Source of the DNA: Bradyrhizobium elkanii USDA 76
GTDB taxonomy: Bacteria > Pseudomonadota > Alphaproteobacteria > Rhizobiales > Xanthobacteraceae
Length of the DNA stretch: 64,000 nt
Direction of reading: 5' to 3'
Assembly (NCBI RefSeq): GCF_023278185.1
Contig: NZ_CP066357.1
Span: forward strand, 186,001 to 250,000
The position numbers were made by a program, and so were the translations under genes. Position 1 is the stretch's first letter, and every line of letters starts with the position of its first letter. This document shows, one piece after another, positions 7,822 through 18,969 of the stretch. Under the pieces are notes generated by a model. It had not been told where the DNA came from. It did no database searches and saw nothing but the letters and a program-made list of their open reading frames with translations.

Positions 7822-9057
7822 ATGCAGTCACACTCTCCAGCGACGCCCTTTGGGCGGCGATCATTGACGCTTGCCCATGTGGCAAGCCAGATGGTCGCAA
7901 CCGAACGCCCTCCCGAAAAGATCGTTCACAAATGGAAGATCTTCCACGCCATCTGCACGGCACGGCCGCGCCTTGGCGTGTCGGAGCGCTCGCTCTCGGT
8001 GTTAAATGCGCTCCTGACCTTCCATCCCGAGACCGCGCTCACAGGGGAGGATGATCTGATCGTCTTCCCGTCGAACCATCAGCTCAGTCGGCGGGCGCAC
8101 GGCATGCCGGCATCGACGCTGCGGCGTCACCTGGCTGTGCTGGTCGACGCGGGACTGATCGTTCGGCGCGACAGCCCTAATGGCAAGCGCTATGCGCGGA
8201 AGGACGATGCCGGCGAAATCGTGCTTGCCTTCGGCTTCGATCTGTCACCGCTCGTCGTGCGCTCGGAAGAGTTCGAGAACCTGGCGGCCGATATCGAAGC
8301 AGAAGCCCGCGCCCTCAAACTGGTGCGTGAGCGGATTACGCTGTGCCGGCGCGACATCGCGAAGATGATTGCAACTGGCATCGAGGAAGGTGTCCCGACG
8401 CGAAGGGTAGGGCAGGGGGGGCCTGCCGACTGGCAGGAGGTGCATGCCGCCTTCCGCGCAATGGTCGCCCAGATTCCGCGCACCGCGACGCGCCAGGAGC
8501 TCGAGCCGATCGCCGACGAGCTGTCGCAACTTGCTGACGATGTGCTCAATCTTCTGGAAACGCATATCAAATCCAAGAATCCGAGCGCCAATGAGTCCCA
8601 TTCTGAGCGCCACATACAGAATTCAAATACAGATGCCTCTACTGATCTTGAACCTCGCCTCCGAAAAGGCAGGGCGGCGAGAGCCGAGCCTAAACCTCAA
8701 CCATCGCGAGTCGCCGAGGGTTCGTATCCGTTGGGAATGGTCCTGAGTGCATGCCCAGACATCGTCGATTATGCGAAAGGTGGGATTTCGAACTGGCGCG
8801 ATTTCTTCGCCACGGCGGCTGTTGTGCGGTCGTCGCTGGGGATCAGCCCAAGCGCCTGGGAGGAGGCGCAAACCGTCCTGGGTGAAATGCAGGCGGCGGT
8901 CGTTGTCGCCTGCATCCTGCAGCGTGGCACCGCGATTAGATCGGCTGGCGGCTACTTGCGCGGGCTGACGCGGAAAGCGGAGGCTGGAGAATTTTCCCTT
9001 GGGCCGATCCTGATGTCGCAGATCAACACCCGGCTCCATGAAAAACGGACGGCCTGA
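7822..9057 (+). CDS. repC: RepC, replication initiator of the repABC replicon
   Basis: A 411-aa initiator. The N-terminal domain contains the conserved stretches VHKWKIFHAICTARPRLGVS and SNHQLSRRAHGMPASTLRRHL, the winged-helix part that binds the origin. The C-terminal domain ends with an ILQRGTAIRSAGGYLRGLTR helix region typical of RepC. The origin of such plasmids lies inside repC, and the relatively AT-rich linker-coding region around 8570-8670 is the likely place. It is expressed after the ctRNA leader. Length is normal for the family and no disruption is seen. Confidence 0.96.
   Translation: MQSHSPATPFGRRSLTLAHVASQMVATERPPEKIVHKWKIFHAICTARPRLGVSERSLSVLNALLTFHPETALTGEDDLIVFPSNHQLSRRAHGMPASTLRRHLAVLVDAGLIVRRDSPNGKRYARKDDAGEIVLAFGFDLSPLVVRSEEFENLAADIEAEARALKLVRERITLCRRDIAKMIATGIEEGVPTRRVGQGGPADWQEVHAAFRAMVAQIPRTATRQELEPIADELSQLADDVLNLLETHIKSKNPSANESHSERHIQNSNTDASTDLEPRLRKGRAARAEPKPQPSRVAEGSYPLGMVLSACPDIVDYAKGGISNWRDFFATAAVVRSSLGISPSAWEEAQTVLGEMQAAVVVACILQRGTAIRSAGGYLRGLTRKAEAGEFSLGPILMSQINTRLHEKRTA
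8570..8670. other. oriV: Probable replication origin region inside repC
   Basis: This part of repC is visibly richer in A and T than its surroundings and encodes a low-conservation linker (SKNPSANESHSERHIQNSN). In studied repABC plasmids oriV lies within the repC coding sequence; the placement here is inferred. Confidence 0.35.
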
Positions 9058-9897
9058 CGGATGGGTAAGCGTCTCTGTGCGCCATCGCCTCGGCTCGGGC
9101 TGACGCGTCGTGGTCTGAGCTTGCGGTTAAGGTCGAATGGAGCCTTGGCAGCGGCGTCCAGTCCCCATCAAGCGCCGGGCAGAAGACTGGCGCCCCCGAG
9201 ATCGTCCGTGCGGCGATTGCGCACCCCCGGGTCATGCGCCGGCGGCGGGGTCGGATCGCGAAGCTGTTTTACCGAGCACGCCGCTCTGCCGACTGACCGG
9301 GACCCGCGGGGATGGCTGTGGCGCCTCAAGAAACGTCAGGCCGACGCTGCGAACGATCTGCCTCCCAGCAGAATGCAAAGCGTGGGCGGCGAGGTGGCCT
9401 CTGGACCGACTAAGACAGTTAGTGAACCGTCGCCTCGGTCGATGGAAGACACGGAAGACCGACGATCCGGCCGCGATCGAACCAAGTTACCGGGATGGGA
9501 TTGGTCAAGCTTCGCCGGAGCCGGAAAACAGGAGGGTCGGCGGCGTCGCACGCGGCGGCGGGATGGACCGACGGCTCCGGATCCTGGTCTGCTCTTCAGG
9601 TCGTATCGCTGGGCCAGGTCGAGTAGCCGCCGCCTGGTGAACGGGTCCGCATTCTCGGCCAAATCGCTCGCCCGCTGCGCGAAGCCCCTGTAGAAATTCT
9701 TCCACGACGCCACCCCCGCAACTTCACTGAAGGCTCAATTTCAATCCTGACTGGCTGCGCCATCAAGCGATCGGGACCTAACCGGACAGATTTCGGCGCC
9801 TATCGTCGAAGGCGTGGGCCTGGTGGCCTAGCGGGTTCTTCCCGGAACTCCGGGAAGCCGCTCGTGCACGTCGCGATCTCTTTGCCGCCCCGAACTG
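9058..9897. other. Region after repC without a confident gene
   Basis: No reading frame here has convincing family features. The best candidate is on the minus strand from 9713, starting MASWKNFYRGFAQRASDLAE and continuing NADPFTRRRLLDLAQRYDLK; it looks like a small conserved hypothetical of about 40-50 residues, but its frame then runs on through arginine- and proline-rich, non-coding-like sequence. A short GC hairpin (9839-9856, TTCCCGG/CCGGGAA) has no T tract. Confidence 0.4.
9577..9713 (-). CDS. Possible small hypothetical protein (N-terminal part credible)
   Basis: The first 45 or so codons encode a plausible helical protein (WKNFYRGFAQRASDLAENAD, TRRRLLDLAQRYDLK), like the short conserved hypotheticals that precede many Rhizobiales operons. 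The frame stays open to 9336, but that continuation has no protein-like character, so the true end or a frameshift lies near 9577. The end given is an estimate. Confidence 0.3.
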
Positions 9898-10098
9898 CTA
9901 TGGATCGGGCACGGCTACGCTGGGATCGTCGGCGCGGACCGAGCTCTGCAACTGGCCCGGATCCACGTTTTTGCGCTTAGCCCATTCCACGAGGTTCTGC
10001 GGCCGGTAGGTCGGATCGGCCCGCCATCGTTTGAAGACGTTGGCGTCGACGGTCTCGTTAATGTTGGTGTGAGTTCCGTCGTCGCGCACGTCCGGCGC
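9898..10098 (-). pseudogene. C-terminal fragment of the DUF2235 gene, separated by IS21
   Basis: The minus-strand frame encodes 66 residues (starting APDVRDDGTHTNINETVDAN and ending ADDPSVAVPDP) that continue exactly where the N-terminal part at 12755-13843 stops. Deleting the IS21 element and one copy of its 6-bp duplication joins the two parts in frame at RTIGA-APDVRDD. The rebuilt protein is 429 aa. This fragment has no start of its own and is unlikely to be expressed. Confidence 0.85.
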
Positions 10099-10171
10099 TG
10101 CGCCTGCCGCGCGGCGAACAGGATGGAAGTGGAGCGTCGACCATGATGAGAGGGCTACGCCGGGCTCGTGA

Positions 10172-12621
<2,450 letters not shown>

Positions 12622-12754
12622 TTGACGCTCCGCGACAATCAAAGCAAACAAAACTCTTGCGCGCGACAATCATCGCGGCGATCATCATCGCGCCGCGACA
12701 CTGACTCGCCATCCTGATCGCCGCGCTCTTCCGACCCAGATCGTCGCGCTATAC

Positions 12755-13843
12755 TGCGCCAATAGTTCGATAAAATGGCCGCGGAGAGATGATCTGGTAG
12801 GCGCCGTACATGAACGCCCTGTAGGAGTTCGCAATCTTCGCGGTGACGGAGTCGCCGTCCAGATCGACTTCCGACCGGAAAGCCAGCCCCTGCGACTCCG
12901 CCTTCTTCATCAACCAGCGCAGCGGGGGCTGCGCGAGCAGATCGGTTTCGTAGCCGCCGCCGACATTGGCGTGCGCGCCCACGAACCAACGTTGTTCGAC
13001 GCTCGAAAGTGGTCGCGGCTTGGCGGTGCTGCGATGGACATCCCAGATCGTGGGCGCGAACTTGGCGCGATGCTCATCGATGGCGAGCGCGTGATAGCCG
13101 TTCTGGATGGGAAGACGCAATCCTGTCTGCAGATAGTCGAACTGCGAAGTGCTGATGCCGGTGAAGTCGCCCGCCGCGATGCCTATCGAGCCGACGGTAT
13201 CCCACACGCCCACCACCTTGACGTTTACAGGCCGCGCGTATTTGAGCAGCCACTTCTCTTGGTCAGATATCTTGGCGATGTCGCCGGCCGCCTCGATCTC
13301 CTTCAGCTTCCAGATCGTCTCCTCATCGCCCCTTTTGTAACGATCGAAGAGTTCGTTCACGCCGATCGGCGAACCCTGCTGAAGTAATCCGTCGATGGCG
13401 ATCAGGCCCGCCAGCGCTCTGGCGGTGTACGCGCCGCGGCTGAAGCCGAAGATGAAGATCTCGTCTCCGTCCCGGTAGTTTTCGATCAGCCACTCGTAAG
13501 CCAGGCGGATGTTATCATCGAGTCCTTGCCCGAAGGCACCGCCCAGAAAGCCGTTCACACCGACGGAATAGTAGATCAATTGAGGCTTGCCGTCCTTGCC
13601 CGTCGGCGCGCACAGAGAGCGCATGCGCCACACGTTCGTGTTGGTGTCGACGCTATTCCACGTACCGTCGAGAAAGACCGCCAAGCGCTTCTGCTGCTGC
13701 TGATCCACGCCGGCGAGGCTAGATTGGTTGCCGCCCTTTTCCCCCGGGCGGCCGATGAAGACGCCGATGGCGATCATCCCAGCCAACACGACCAAGAGAA
13801 TGAACGAATGCGCGATCCGCCAGACCGAGTGCCAAACTTTCAT
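12755..13843 (-). pseudogene. N-terminal part of a DUF2235 (T6SS phospholipase-like) hydrolase, truncated by IS21
   Basis: 363 codons of a DUF2235 protein precede the IS21 insertion, after which translation stops almost at once (12749). An N-terminal membrane anchor or signal (FILLVVLAGMIAIGVFIG, about residues 14-31) is followed by the alpha/beta hydrolase core: RLAVFLDGTWNS, the nucleophile elbow GFSRGAYTAR, VGVWDTVGSIG and the region WFVGAHANVGGGY with the catalytic His. DUF2235 contains Tle1-type lipases and uncharacterised hydrolases. The last 66 residues lie at 9898-10098. Loss of that end may or may not abolish activity. Confidence 0.88.
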
Positions 13844-13935
13844 TCCTCACCTCGATTGTCTTGGGGGTGGTTAGGATGGAACTCATTCGGCCTCGGCAGG
13901 GCTTGTCGTCAACCCCGCCGCGAGTAGATCCACAG

Positions 13936-14109
13936 TTACTCGTGTTGCTCATGGGGCTTGGCGCCTGGCCCCCGGCGGGCAGGGAACGCTTCCGGGGCTG
14001 CAGACGGATTCGACGCGGACGGCAGCGACTGGACGCGGGGGCGGGATCCTGTCGGCGGCTTCTCCTCATGCTGGCGGACCGGGGCAAGCCGGATCGACGA
14101 GAGGAAGCA
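13936..14109 (-). pseudogene. C-terminal remnant of an unrecognised protein
   Basis: The minus-strand frame between a TGA at 14112-14110 and a TAA at 13938-13936 reads like a natural protein tail: SSIRLAPVRQHEEKPPTGSR and a proline/serine-rich end (FPARRGPGAKPHEQHE). It has no start. It may be the end of a plasmid gene whose front was lost when the second DUF736 unit arrived. The parent family is not identified. Confidence 0.3.
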
Positions 14110-14320
14110 TCAGATAGTTGGCCTGCTTAAAGTGAACTGCGTTTTGCGCCTACGCCCGTTGCATTGAGATCCGAATGACTGAACCGATTGGGGCCGCCTG
14201 TCTTCATTCCATTTTTCTTCGCGACGGGCGCGCCCATCTGCGTCCTCGATAGAGGCTGGTCTGACCGAAGGCCGATCCCGCTTCGCGGGCTCTCGATCTT
14301 GCCCCCGCAACGCCCGTCCT

Positions 14321-14372
14321 CGACTTTCTTCCCCTGGCGCTGCGCGCCATTCCTCGCGGTTCAAGAAAGTCG
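14321..14372 (+). promoter_or_regulatory. Two-hairpin leader structure upstream of the second DUF736 gene
   Basis: Outer arms CGACTTTCTT (14321-14330) and AAGAAAGTCG (14363-14372) are perfectly complementary over 10 bp. Inside them TGGCGC-TGC-GCGCCA (14335-14349) forms a second perfect stem of 6 bp. The right-hand part recurs at the window start before the other DUF736 gene, so the structure is conserved between copies. It could be a cis-regulatory RNA or a transposition/recombination relic; no T tract follows. Nothing else is supported from 14110 to 14490. Confidence 0.55.
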
Positions 14373-14490
14373 CTGCCGGCCGCCCTCCATTTCATTTCGG
14401 CCCTGTGGGTGCAGGTCGATCGCCTCCGGTCTCACGACCGCCATCGAGGTCGCGATAGGCGCGGCCCGAGAAAACCAAGGGAATGAGACA

Positions 14491-14802
14491 ATGGCTACCA
14501 TCGGCACCTTCACCTCCACGGGCAATGGCTTCTCCGGCGCGATCAAGACGCTCAACCTCAACGTCAAGGCCAAACTGATCCGCGTCGAAAATCCTTCCGA
14601 CAAGGGACCGCACTTCCGCATCTACTCGGGCAACGTTGAGTTGGGTGCGGCCTGGCAGAAGACCGCCAAGGACACCGAGCGCGACTACCTCTCCGTCAAG
14701 CTGGACGATCCGAGCTTCCCCGCACCGATCTACGCAACCCTGACCGAGGTCGAGGGTGCGGAAGGCCTCCAACTGATCTGGTCCCGGCCGAACCGGGACT
14801 GA
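14491..14802 (+). CDS. DUF736 family protein, second copy
   Basis: A 103-aa paralogue of the protein at 157-468, with the same ends ([16 protein letters not shown] and LIWSRPNRD) and conservative changes between. It is preceded by GGGAATGAGACA and by the shared structured leader. In-frame upstream codons exist back to 14188, but that stretch is the leader and has no protein character, so the ATG at 14491 is used. The role is unknown. The two copies are diverged enough to suggest an old duplication or two separate acquisitions. Confidence 0.9.
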   Translation: MATIGTFTSTGNGFSGAIKTLNLNVKAKLIRVENPSDKGPHFRIYSGNVELGAAWQKTAKDTERDYLSVKLDDPSFPAPIYATLTEVEGAEGLQLIWSRPNRD

Positions 14803-14977
14803 GCTCAACTAGCGGGCTCCGCCGCAAGGCGAAGCCTGCTTCCCTTCGACAGGAGATGCGTTCATGACCATCGACACCATTGAAGAATTGCGCGCCGAGC
14901 TGCGCGAATGCGTATTCACGCCAGCGGAACGCAAGGCGCTCGAACGCGAGCTAGCCGAACTCATCCGCCAACGCAAC

Positions 14978-16771
14978 TATAGCGCGACAATCAGGATGAG
15001 AGCGCGTATTGCCTCACGTATCGATGCTCCCGGGCCCGATCGGTTGCCTCATTTATTTTGCTCCTGGCTTGGGTTGAGGAGGAGGCCGGGTGCGGAGATG
15101 GCCGGGGTTTCGGAGCCCCCGGCCTCCTCCGCTGGCAGCCGGTACATCATTGCGCTGTCGTGACCTCTGACCTTGGCGGCATTTTCTCCGTAGGAGCGAA
15201 CAGCAGCGCATTCGCTTGCTCGCTGCGCCAGGATTTAAGCCGCCGTTGAAGCGTTCGAAGAAGCTTGTTCGGGTAGGCTCCAGGATATTCCACCTGTAGA
15301 CGGGAGAGCAGTTCGCTGCCAGTCCGCCAGGGCTCGGCTTCAAACCATTTTCGCAAATCTGGCGTTGCGCGAATGAGCGGGTCGGGACGACGCCGGCCTC
15401 TTTTCGCCTTCACGATTGGCCGATCCGTCGGTCGCATAGCTCCGTCCTTCCAGGCCGTTCGCAGGCTTGCCAGGAAGCGATCGGTCGATTGCCATGCCGC
15501 AGCAGGATGGGCGATTGGTTGGGTATCCGCGAGGGCCGCGAGGCGCTCCTGGGCGTCGCGGATGTCGCGCAACAACGCGACCGGATCGAGAGCGGCATAG
15601 ATTTCTTGGAGATGGTGGCGGACTGCGTCAGGCGTGCGGGCGTCGGCGGCCAGGCGCTGGTGGGGTGTTTCCGGCGCGCTGTATGTCTTGCGCACACGAG
15701 CACCGCGCTGCTTGGCTATCAGCTTGAACGAGGGTTGGAAGAAGTTTACGAACAGCCGCGCTGCTCGATAGAGTTCTGCCAGCAGCTCGGCCGCTTCCAG
15801 GCCTTCGAACCGACGATAGCCGACCATCCTGCGCACGACCGCGCCGTTCTTCTGCTCGACGAACGCCTGGTCATTCTTCCGGTAGGGACGGCAACGCGTG
15901 AAGACAATGTTGGCTGCCTCGCAATAGCCTTTCAGCGTCTCGTTCATGAACACCGTATCATTGTCAGTGTCGAGGCCGAGCAGCGCAAAAGGCAAATGTT
16001 TGCGCAATTCCGTCAGCACCGTGCTCAACAGCGTCTGTTCACGCACGATCAGGGGAGCGCACTCTGTCCAGCCGGTAGCAATGTCCGTGAGCACGAGGGT
16101 CTGGATAAAGCTGCCGCGCGCAGATGGTCCGCTATGCGCTACAAGGTCAGCCTCGACGAATCCTGGCGCCGGATCGTTCCAATCCGCCGACGTCCGTATT
16201 GGAACACTGCGACGCAGAGAATGCGCTGTGTGCCGCCGGCGTTTGCGACCCAACTTTTCTCGGATCGGCACCAATACGCGGTCGATCGTCGCGGCGCTCA
16301 TCGCCAAAAGCTTGGCGCGGATCTCGGGGCAAGATCGAGGTGGCCATGCCGTCCCATCGCCTCAATCAGCGCAGGCATTAACGCCTTCAGCCGCTTCCCG
16401 CAGATCCGGTCCGACGCTTCCCAAAGGAGCACGAGCGCGTTGTGTTCTGCCTCATTATAGATCCGACGTCGCGGCCGTCGGCCTGGGCGTGCGTCTTCCT
16501 GGCCTCGAAGTAGTCGCATCGCATGCTTGCGATGAAACCCAGTGATGTCGACGAACTCGTCTAATATTCGCGCCTTCTTCGCGCGATCCGAATGCCGATA
16601 ACGCACGCCTGCCGCCGCCGTCAGTTCCTTCCGCGTTGCCATGCTCAGCCGCCCCATCTGCGCCCCCGCTCGTCCCCGATCCAGGGGAGCAATTTACGTG
16701 AGGCAACGGCTCAGCATCCGGTAACAATTAAGGCGAGGCAATGCGGAGTCTCACCCTGATCGCCGCCGCGC
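14978..16771 (-). mobile_element. Insertion sequence with DDE integrase-type transposase (family not assigned)
   Basis: About 1.79 kb, flanked by ACGCAAC at 14971-14977 and 16772-16778. The ends are complex imperfect inverted repeats: both contain ATCAGGxTGAGA followed by ATTGCCTC, and further in TTGCCTCACGTA with TGCTCCC. The rebuilt host gene supports the boundaries to within a base. The transposase gene is frameshifted (15147-16642). The family may be an ISNCY or IS481-like group. Confidence 0.8.
15147..16642 (-). pseudogene. Frameshifted integrase-type transposase
   Basis: The N-terminal part (from ATG 16642, MATRKELTAAAGVRYRHSD, with an HTH-like region) runs to HGHLDLAP, where one base appears to be missing in a C run near 16327. 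The rest continues in the next frame as EIRAKLLAMSAATIDRVL to 15147. The catalytic core is visible: FVEADLVAHSG, LDTDNDTVFMNE and KNDQAFVEQKNG. A single-base deletion is the simplest reading; a programmed -1 shift at GCCCCG cannot be excluded. Confidence 0.8.
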
Positions 16772-16826
16772 ACGCAACGAAGCTTTCGCAGCCGAGGAGG
16801 GGGAATGAGCTCCCTCGTCTTACGTA

Positions 16827-17132
16827 TTACGATGCTCCGCCGATAGGGTCAGCTGCTCCATTGAGAACGTCCTTGATAGCTTTGGCAGGCGTAAAGGTCA
16901 GCTTCTTGGAAGCTGCGATCGCAATCGTTGCGCCGGTCGACGGATTGCGGCCCTCGCGGGCGGAGCTTTCCTTAACCTTGAACTTGCCGAACCCGGGAAG
17001 GCTCGTCTCGGCCCCGCTCACGGCCGCATCAGCGATGGCCTTGAACACGCTATCGACGATGGCTTTCGCCTGAGCCTTGGTCAGGTCGTTCTCGGTTGCA
17101 ATCTTTTCGGCGATCTCATTGGCGGTCGTCAT
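16827..17132 (-). CDS. HU-family DNA-binding protein
   Basis: A 101-aa histone-like protein. Residues 1-45 form the helical dimerization part (ANEIAEKIATENDLTKAQAK). The beta-arm region contains LPGFGKFKVKESSAREGRNP and STGATIAIAASKKLTFTP, the expected HU pattern. It binds bent DNA in replication, partition and recombination. The start MTTANEI at 17132 is preferred to one 14 codons upstream because GGAG precedes it at the right distance and the extension is absent from the family. Confidence 0.93.
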   Translation of the reverse strand: MTTANEIAEKIATENDLTKAQAKAIVDSVFKAIADAAVSGAETSLPGFGKFKVKESSAREGRNPSTGATIAIAASKKLTFTPAKAIKDVLNGAADPIGGAS

Positions 17133-17174
17133 GGGATGAGCTCCATCTTGTTTCGATTTTGCTCGGTCTGACAT

Positions 17175-17490
17175 CTAGGGACGGGAACAGATAGAGCCGA
17201 CATCACAGGCGGAGCCGTGGTCCCCGAACAATTCCCAGACTATGGCCGCTTTTCGTCCACCGCGCCTCCGCTTGGCACGCTCCAGCCGTCGGAACGCGTC
17301 GACTGCCTCTGCACTGCCATCGAAGGTCTGCACCATGGTCTGGCCATTCGTGCCGATCCGGCCCCAACGGCGCATTAGCGACATTTCTCCGAACATGGTC
17401 GGCTGCGGGGACAGCGCATAGAAACCGCCGCATATTGCGCGCGGCATCGATGCGGCGCAGATGAAGCGGTTCTGGTTCGGGTTTCGGCAC
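17175..17490 (-). pseudogene. WGR-domain protein with a one-base insertion
   Basis: The GTG at 17490 begins MPKPEPEPLHLRRIDAARNM, the usual start of short rhizobial WGR proteins. Then RRF should continue into YALS, but an extra T near 17424 moves the frame. The WGR domain itself (PTMFGEMSLMRRWGRIGTNG, then VDAFRRLERAKRRRG) reads on in the neighbouring frame to 17175. WGR domains occur with nucleic-acid enzymes and are common as stand-alone plasmid proteins. A true mutation or a sequencing error in a T run are both possible. Confidence 0.75.
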
Positions 17491-17513
17491 GGACGGATTC
17501 TTGCTTCCTTCAA

Positions 17514-18126
17514 GAGCCGTCCAATGAGTTTTATGAATAGAGCGGGCAGATCATCGATAGGTCAATTACGCCGGAAATGCTGGGACCCGTCGCCGGATTA
17601 AACCTCTCCTCAACGGAGTCTTCGCTATCGGCACGCGTGCGTCACAATGACTAGGTTGCAATTGCGCCGGTCTTTATCGCAACAGCAGGCGATAAGAGAT
17701 CGGCCGTTGATTCAAAGCGTCCTGCGGCAGTGCTTGGCGCAGTGTCGGCACTTTTGTCGCCTCACTGGACGGTCGACACGAATCTTTCTCGCGATAGGCA
17801 GAACGTATTTCCCATCGATGCAGATAGTCGTCGCATAAAAGCATTCGTATCCAGCGGGTCCACTCTTACAGCAGTGTCCGCTTGGGCGAGCCCCTTCGGG
17901 GACGGCTCTACTCGCGCCGCCGCGGCGACGCTCCCGGAGCCCACAAGCGGTCTCCGCGCATTCGCGTGACGATCCTCTCGCGACCGTGCCTCAGCAACGA
18001 GCATGAGCCCAGTCTCGCTTGCCAGAATTTGCTCGTCCCGATGCCTATGGACCGACCTGACTCTTCTGGCAGGGGATTCGCTGGATGAATTTGGGGATCG
18101 TTCCCACGATCGGATTCGCAGTCGCT
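17514..18126. other. Intergenic region upstream of the second partition module
   Basis: About 600 bases with only low-quality reading frames on either strand. No strong promoter, RNA or repeat is visible apart from the 16-bp site that starts at 18127. Nothing can be assigned. Confidence 0.5.
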
Positions 18127-18142
18127 GTTGGTTCAAACCAAC
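18127..18142. promoter_or_regulatory. parS: Candidate centromere site of the second partition system, left
   Basis: GTTGGTTCAAACCAAC is palindromic except at the two central bases. Its exact reverse complement occurs at 20258-20273, on the other side of parA-parB. Both are followed by CAT. The site lies 66 bases before the parA ATG. Confidence 0.6.
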
Positions 18143-18207
18143 ATCCCCTGTGTCATGACGGACGAGGATATGCCTCTCGCGCCATCAGACCCATTTCGGA
18201 CCTTAAT

Positions 18208-18969
18208 ATGAAGACCATAGTCATCAACAATCAAAAAGGCGGGGTCGGCAAGACGACCGTCGCTGTGCATTTAGCTTGGTACATGGCGGAAACGAATCTC
18301 CGCGTTCTCGTGATCGACGTTGATGCGCAGAGCAATGCGTCGGATACGCTGAGGCACTACGCTGGTTCAACGTTAGCCGCGGATTTGTTCAAGCCGGGAA
18401 TGCGGGTCGTACCCAGAGACGACGAAAGCCTAACACTTGCGCCGGCCGATAGCTCACTGACTGATCTCGATCGCAGCGATGCAGCCGCCATAACGACTCT
18501 GCAAAGGAACCTCGCCATCGCGTCGGATCAGTTCGATGCCTGCGTCATCGATACGCCGCCGTCACTTGGACTTCGCAGTGTCGGCTGCTTGGTTGTGGCG
18601 TCGCATGTGCTGGCCCCCATCTATCTGGAGGACTATTCGATCAAGGGCGTCAAAGGTCTGATGCAAACCGTTATCGGCGTGCAGAGGCGCTATGGCCGCC
18701 AGGATACGAAGTTCCTCGGGCTGCTGCCCTCGAACTTCAACACGAAATCGCCGCGTCAAAGGATGCATCTTGAGCAACTTTTGCGCGAGGCTGGGAAATA
18801 TGTGTTCCCAGGTCAGATCGTTGCAAGGGACGGCTATGCTGAAGCCGTCGCGGAACGCCTGCCGGTCTGGAAGCTGAAGCGCCGCTCTGCGCAGGAGGCT
18901 GGTCGGGAAATCCGCGATGTTCTCGCCAAGATCGTCGCGCAGATGGACGAGTCGGCCCATGGCGCTTGA
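18208..18969 (+). CDS. parA: ParA-family partition ATPase (second system)
   Basis: A 253-aa small ParA: MKTIVINNQKGGVGKTTVAV contains the deviant Walker A motif with the signature lysine. VLVIDVDAQSNAS and ACVIDTPPSLGLRSVGCLV are the A' and B regions. It lacks an N-terminal HTH, unlike RepA. The ATG at 18208 is chosen over an open upstream extension because it begins the ATPase fold directly. It overlaps parB by 11 bases. It segregates DNA or positions the mobilization module with ParB. Confidence 0.93.
   Translation: MKTIVINNQKGGVGKTTVAVHLAWYMAETNLRVLVIDVDAQSNASDTLRHYAGSTLAADLFKPGMRVVPRDDESLTLAPADSSLTDLDRSDAAAITTLQRNLAIASDQFDACVIDTPPSLGLRSVGCLVVASHVLAPIYLEDYSIKGVKGLMQTVIGVQRRYGRQDTKFLGLLPSNFNTKSPRQRMHLEQLLREAGKYVFPGQIVARDGYAEAVAERLPVWKLKRRSAQEAGREIRDVLAKIVAQMDESAHGA

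Larger units (their letters stand above)
14864..16808 (+). pseudogene. 47-codon conserved hypothetical gene split by an insertion sequence
   Basis: Codons 1-38 (14864-14977: MTIDTIEELRAELRECVF to LIRQRN) and codons 39-47 (16779-16808: EAFAAEEGE then TGA) lie on either side of an insertion sequence. Removing the element with one copy of the short repeat (CGCAAC/ACGCAAC) restores one uninterrupted small gene with a good ATG and AGGAG upstream. It is probably a two-helix protein; the function is unknown. It follows the DUF736 gene by 61 bases and was likely in its operon. Confidence 0.75.

Noticed and set aside
9839..9856. TTCCCGG/CCGGGAA hairpin as a terminator of repC
   Set aside because: It lies about 780 bases after repC and has no T tract; it could be any GC-rich stem.
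15147..16642. Programmed -1 frameshift in the IS transposase instead of a mutation
   Set aside because: The site GCCCCG is not a standard slippery heptamer and no downstream stimulator is obvious; a simple one-base loss is more likely, though not proved.
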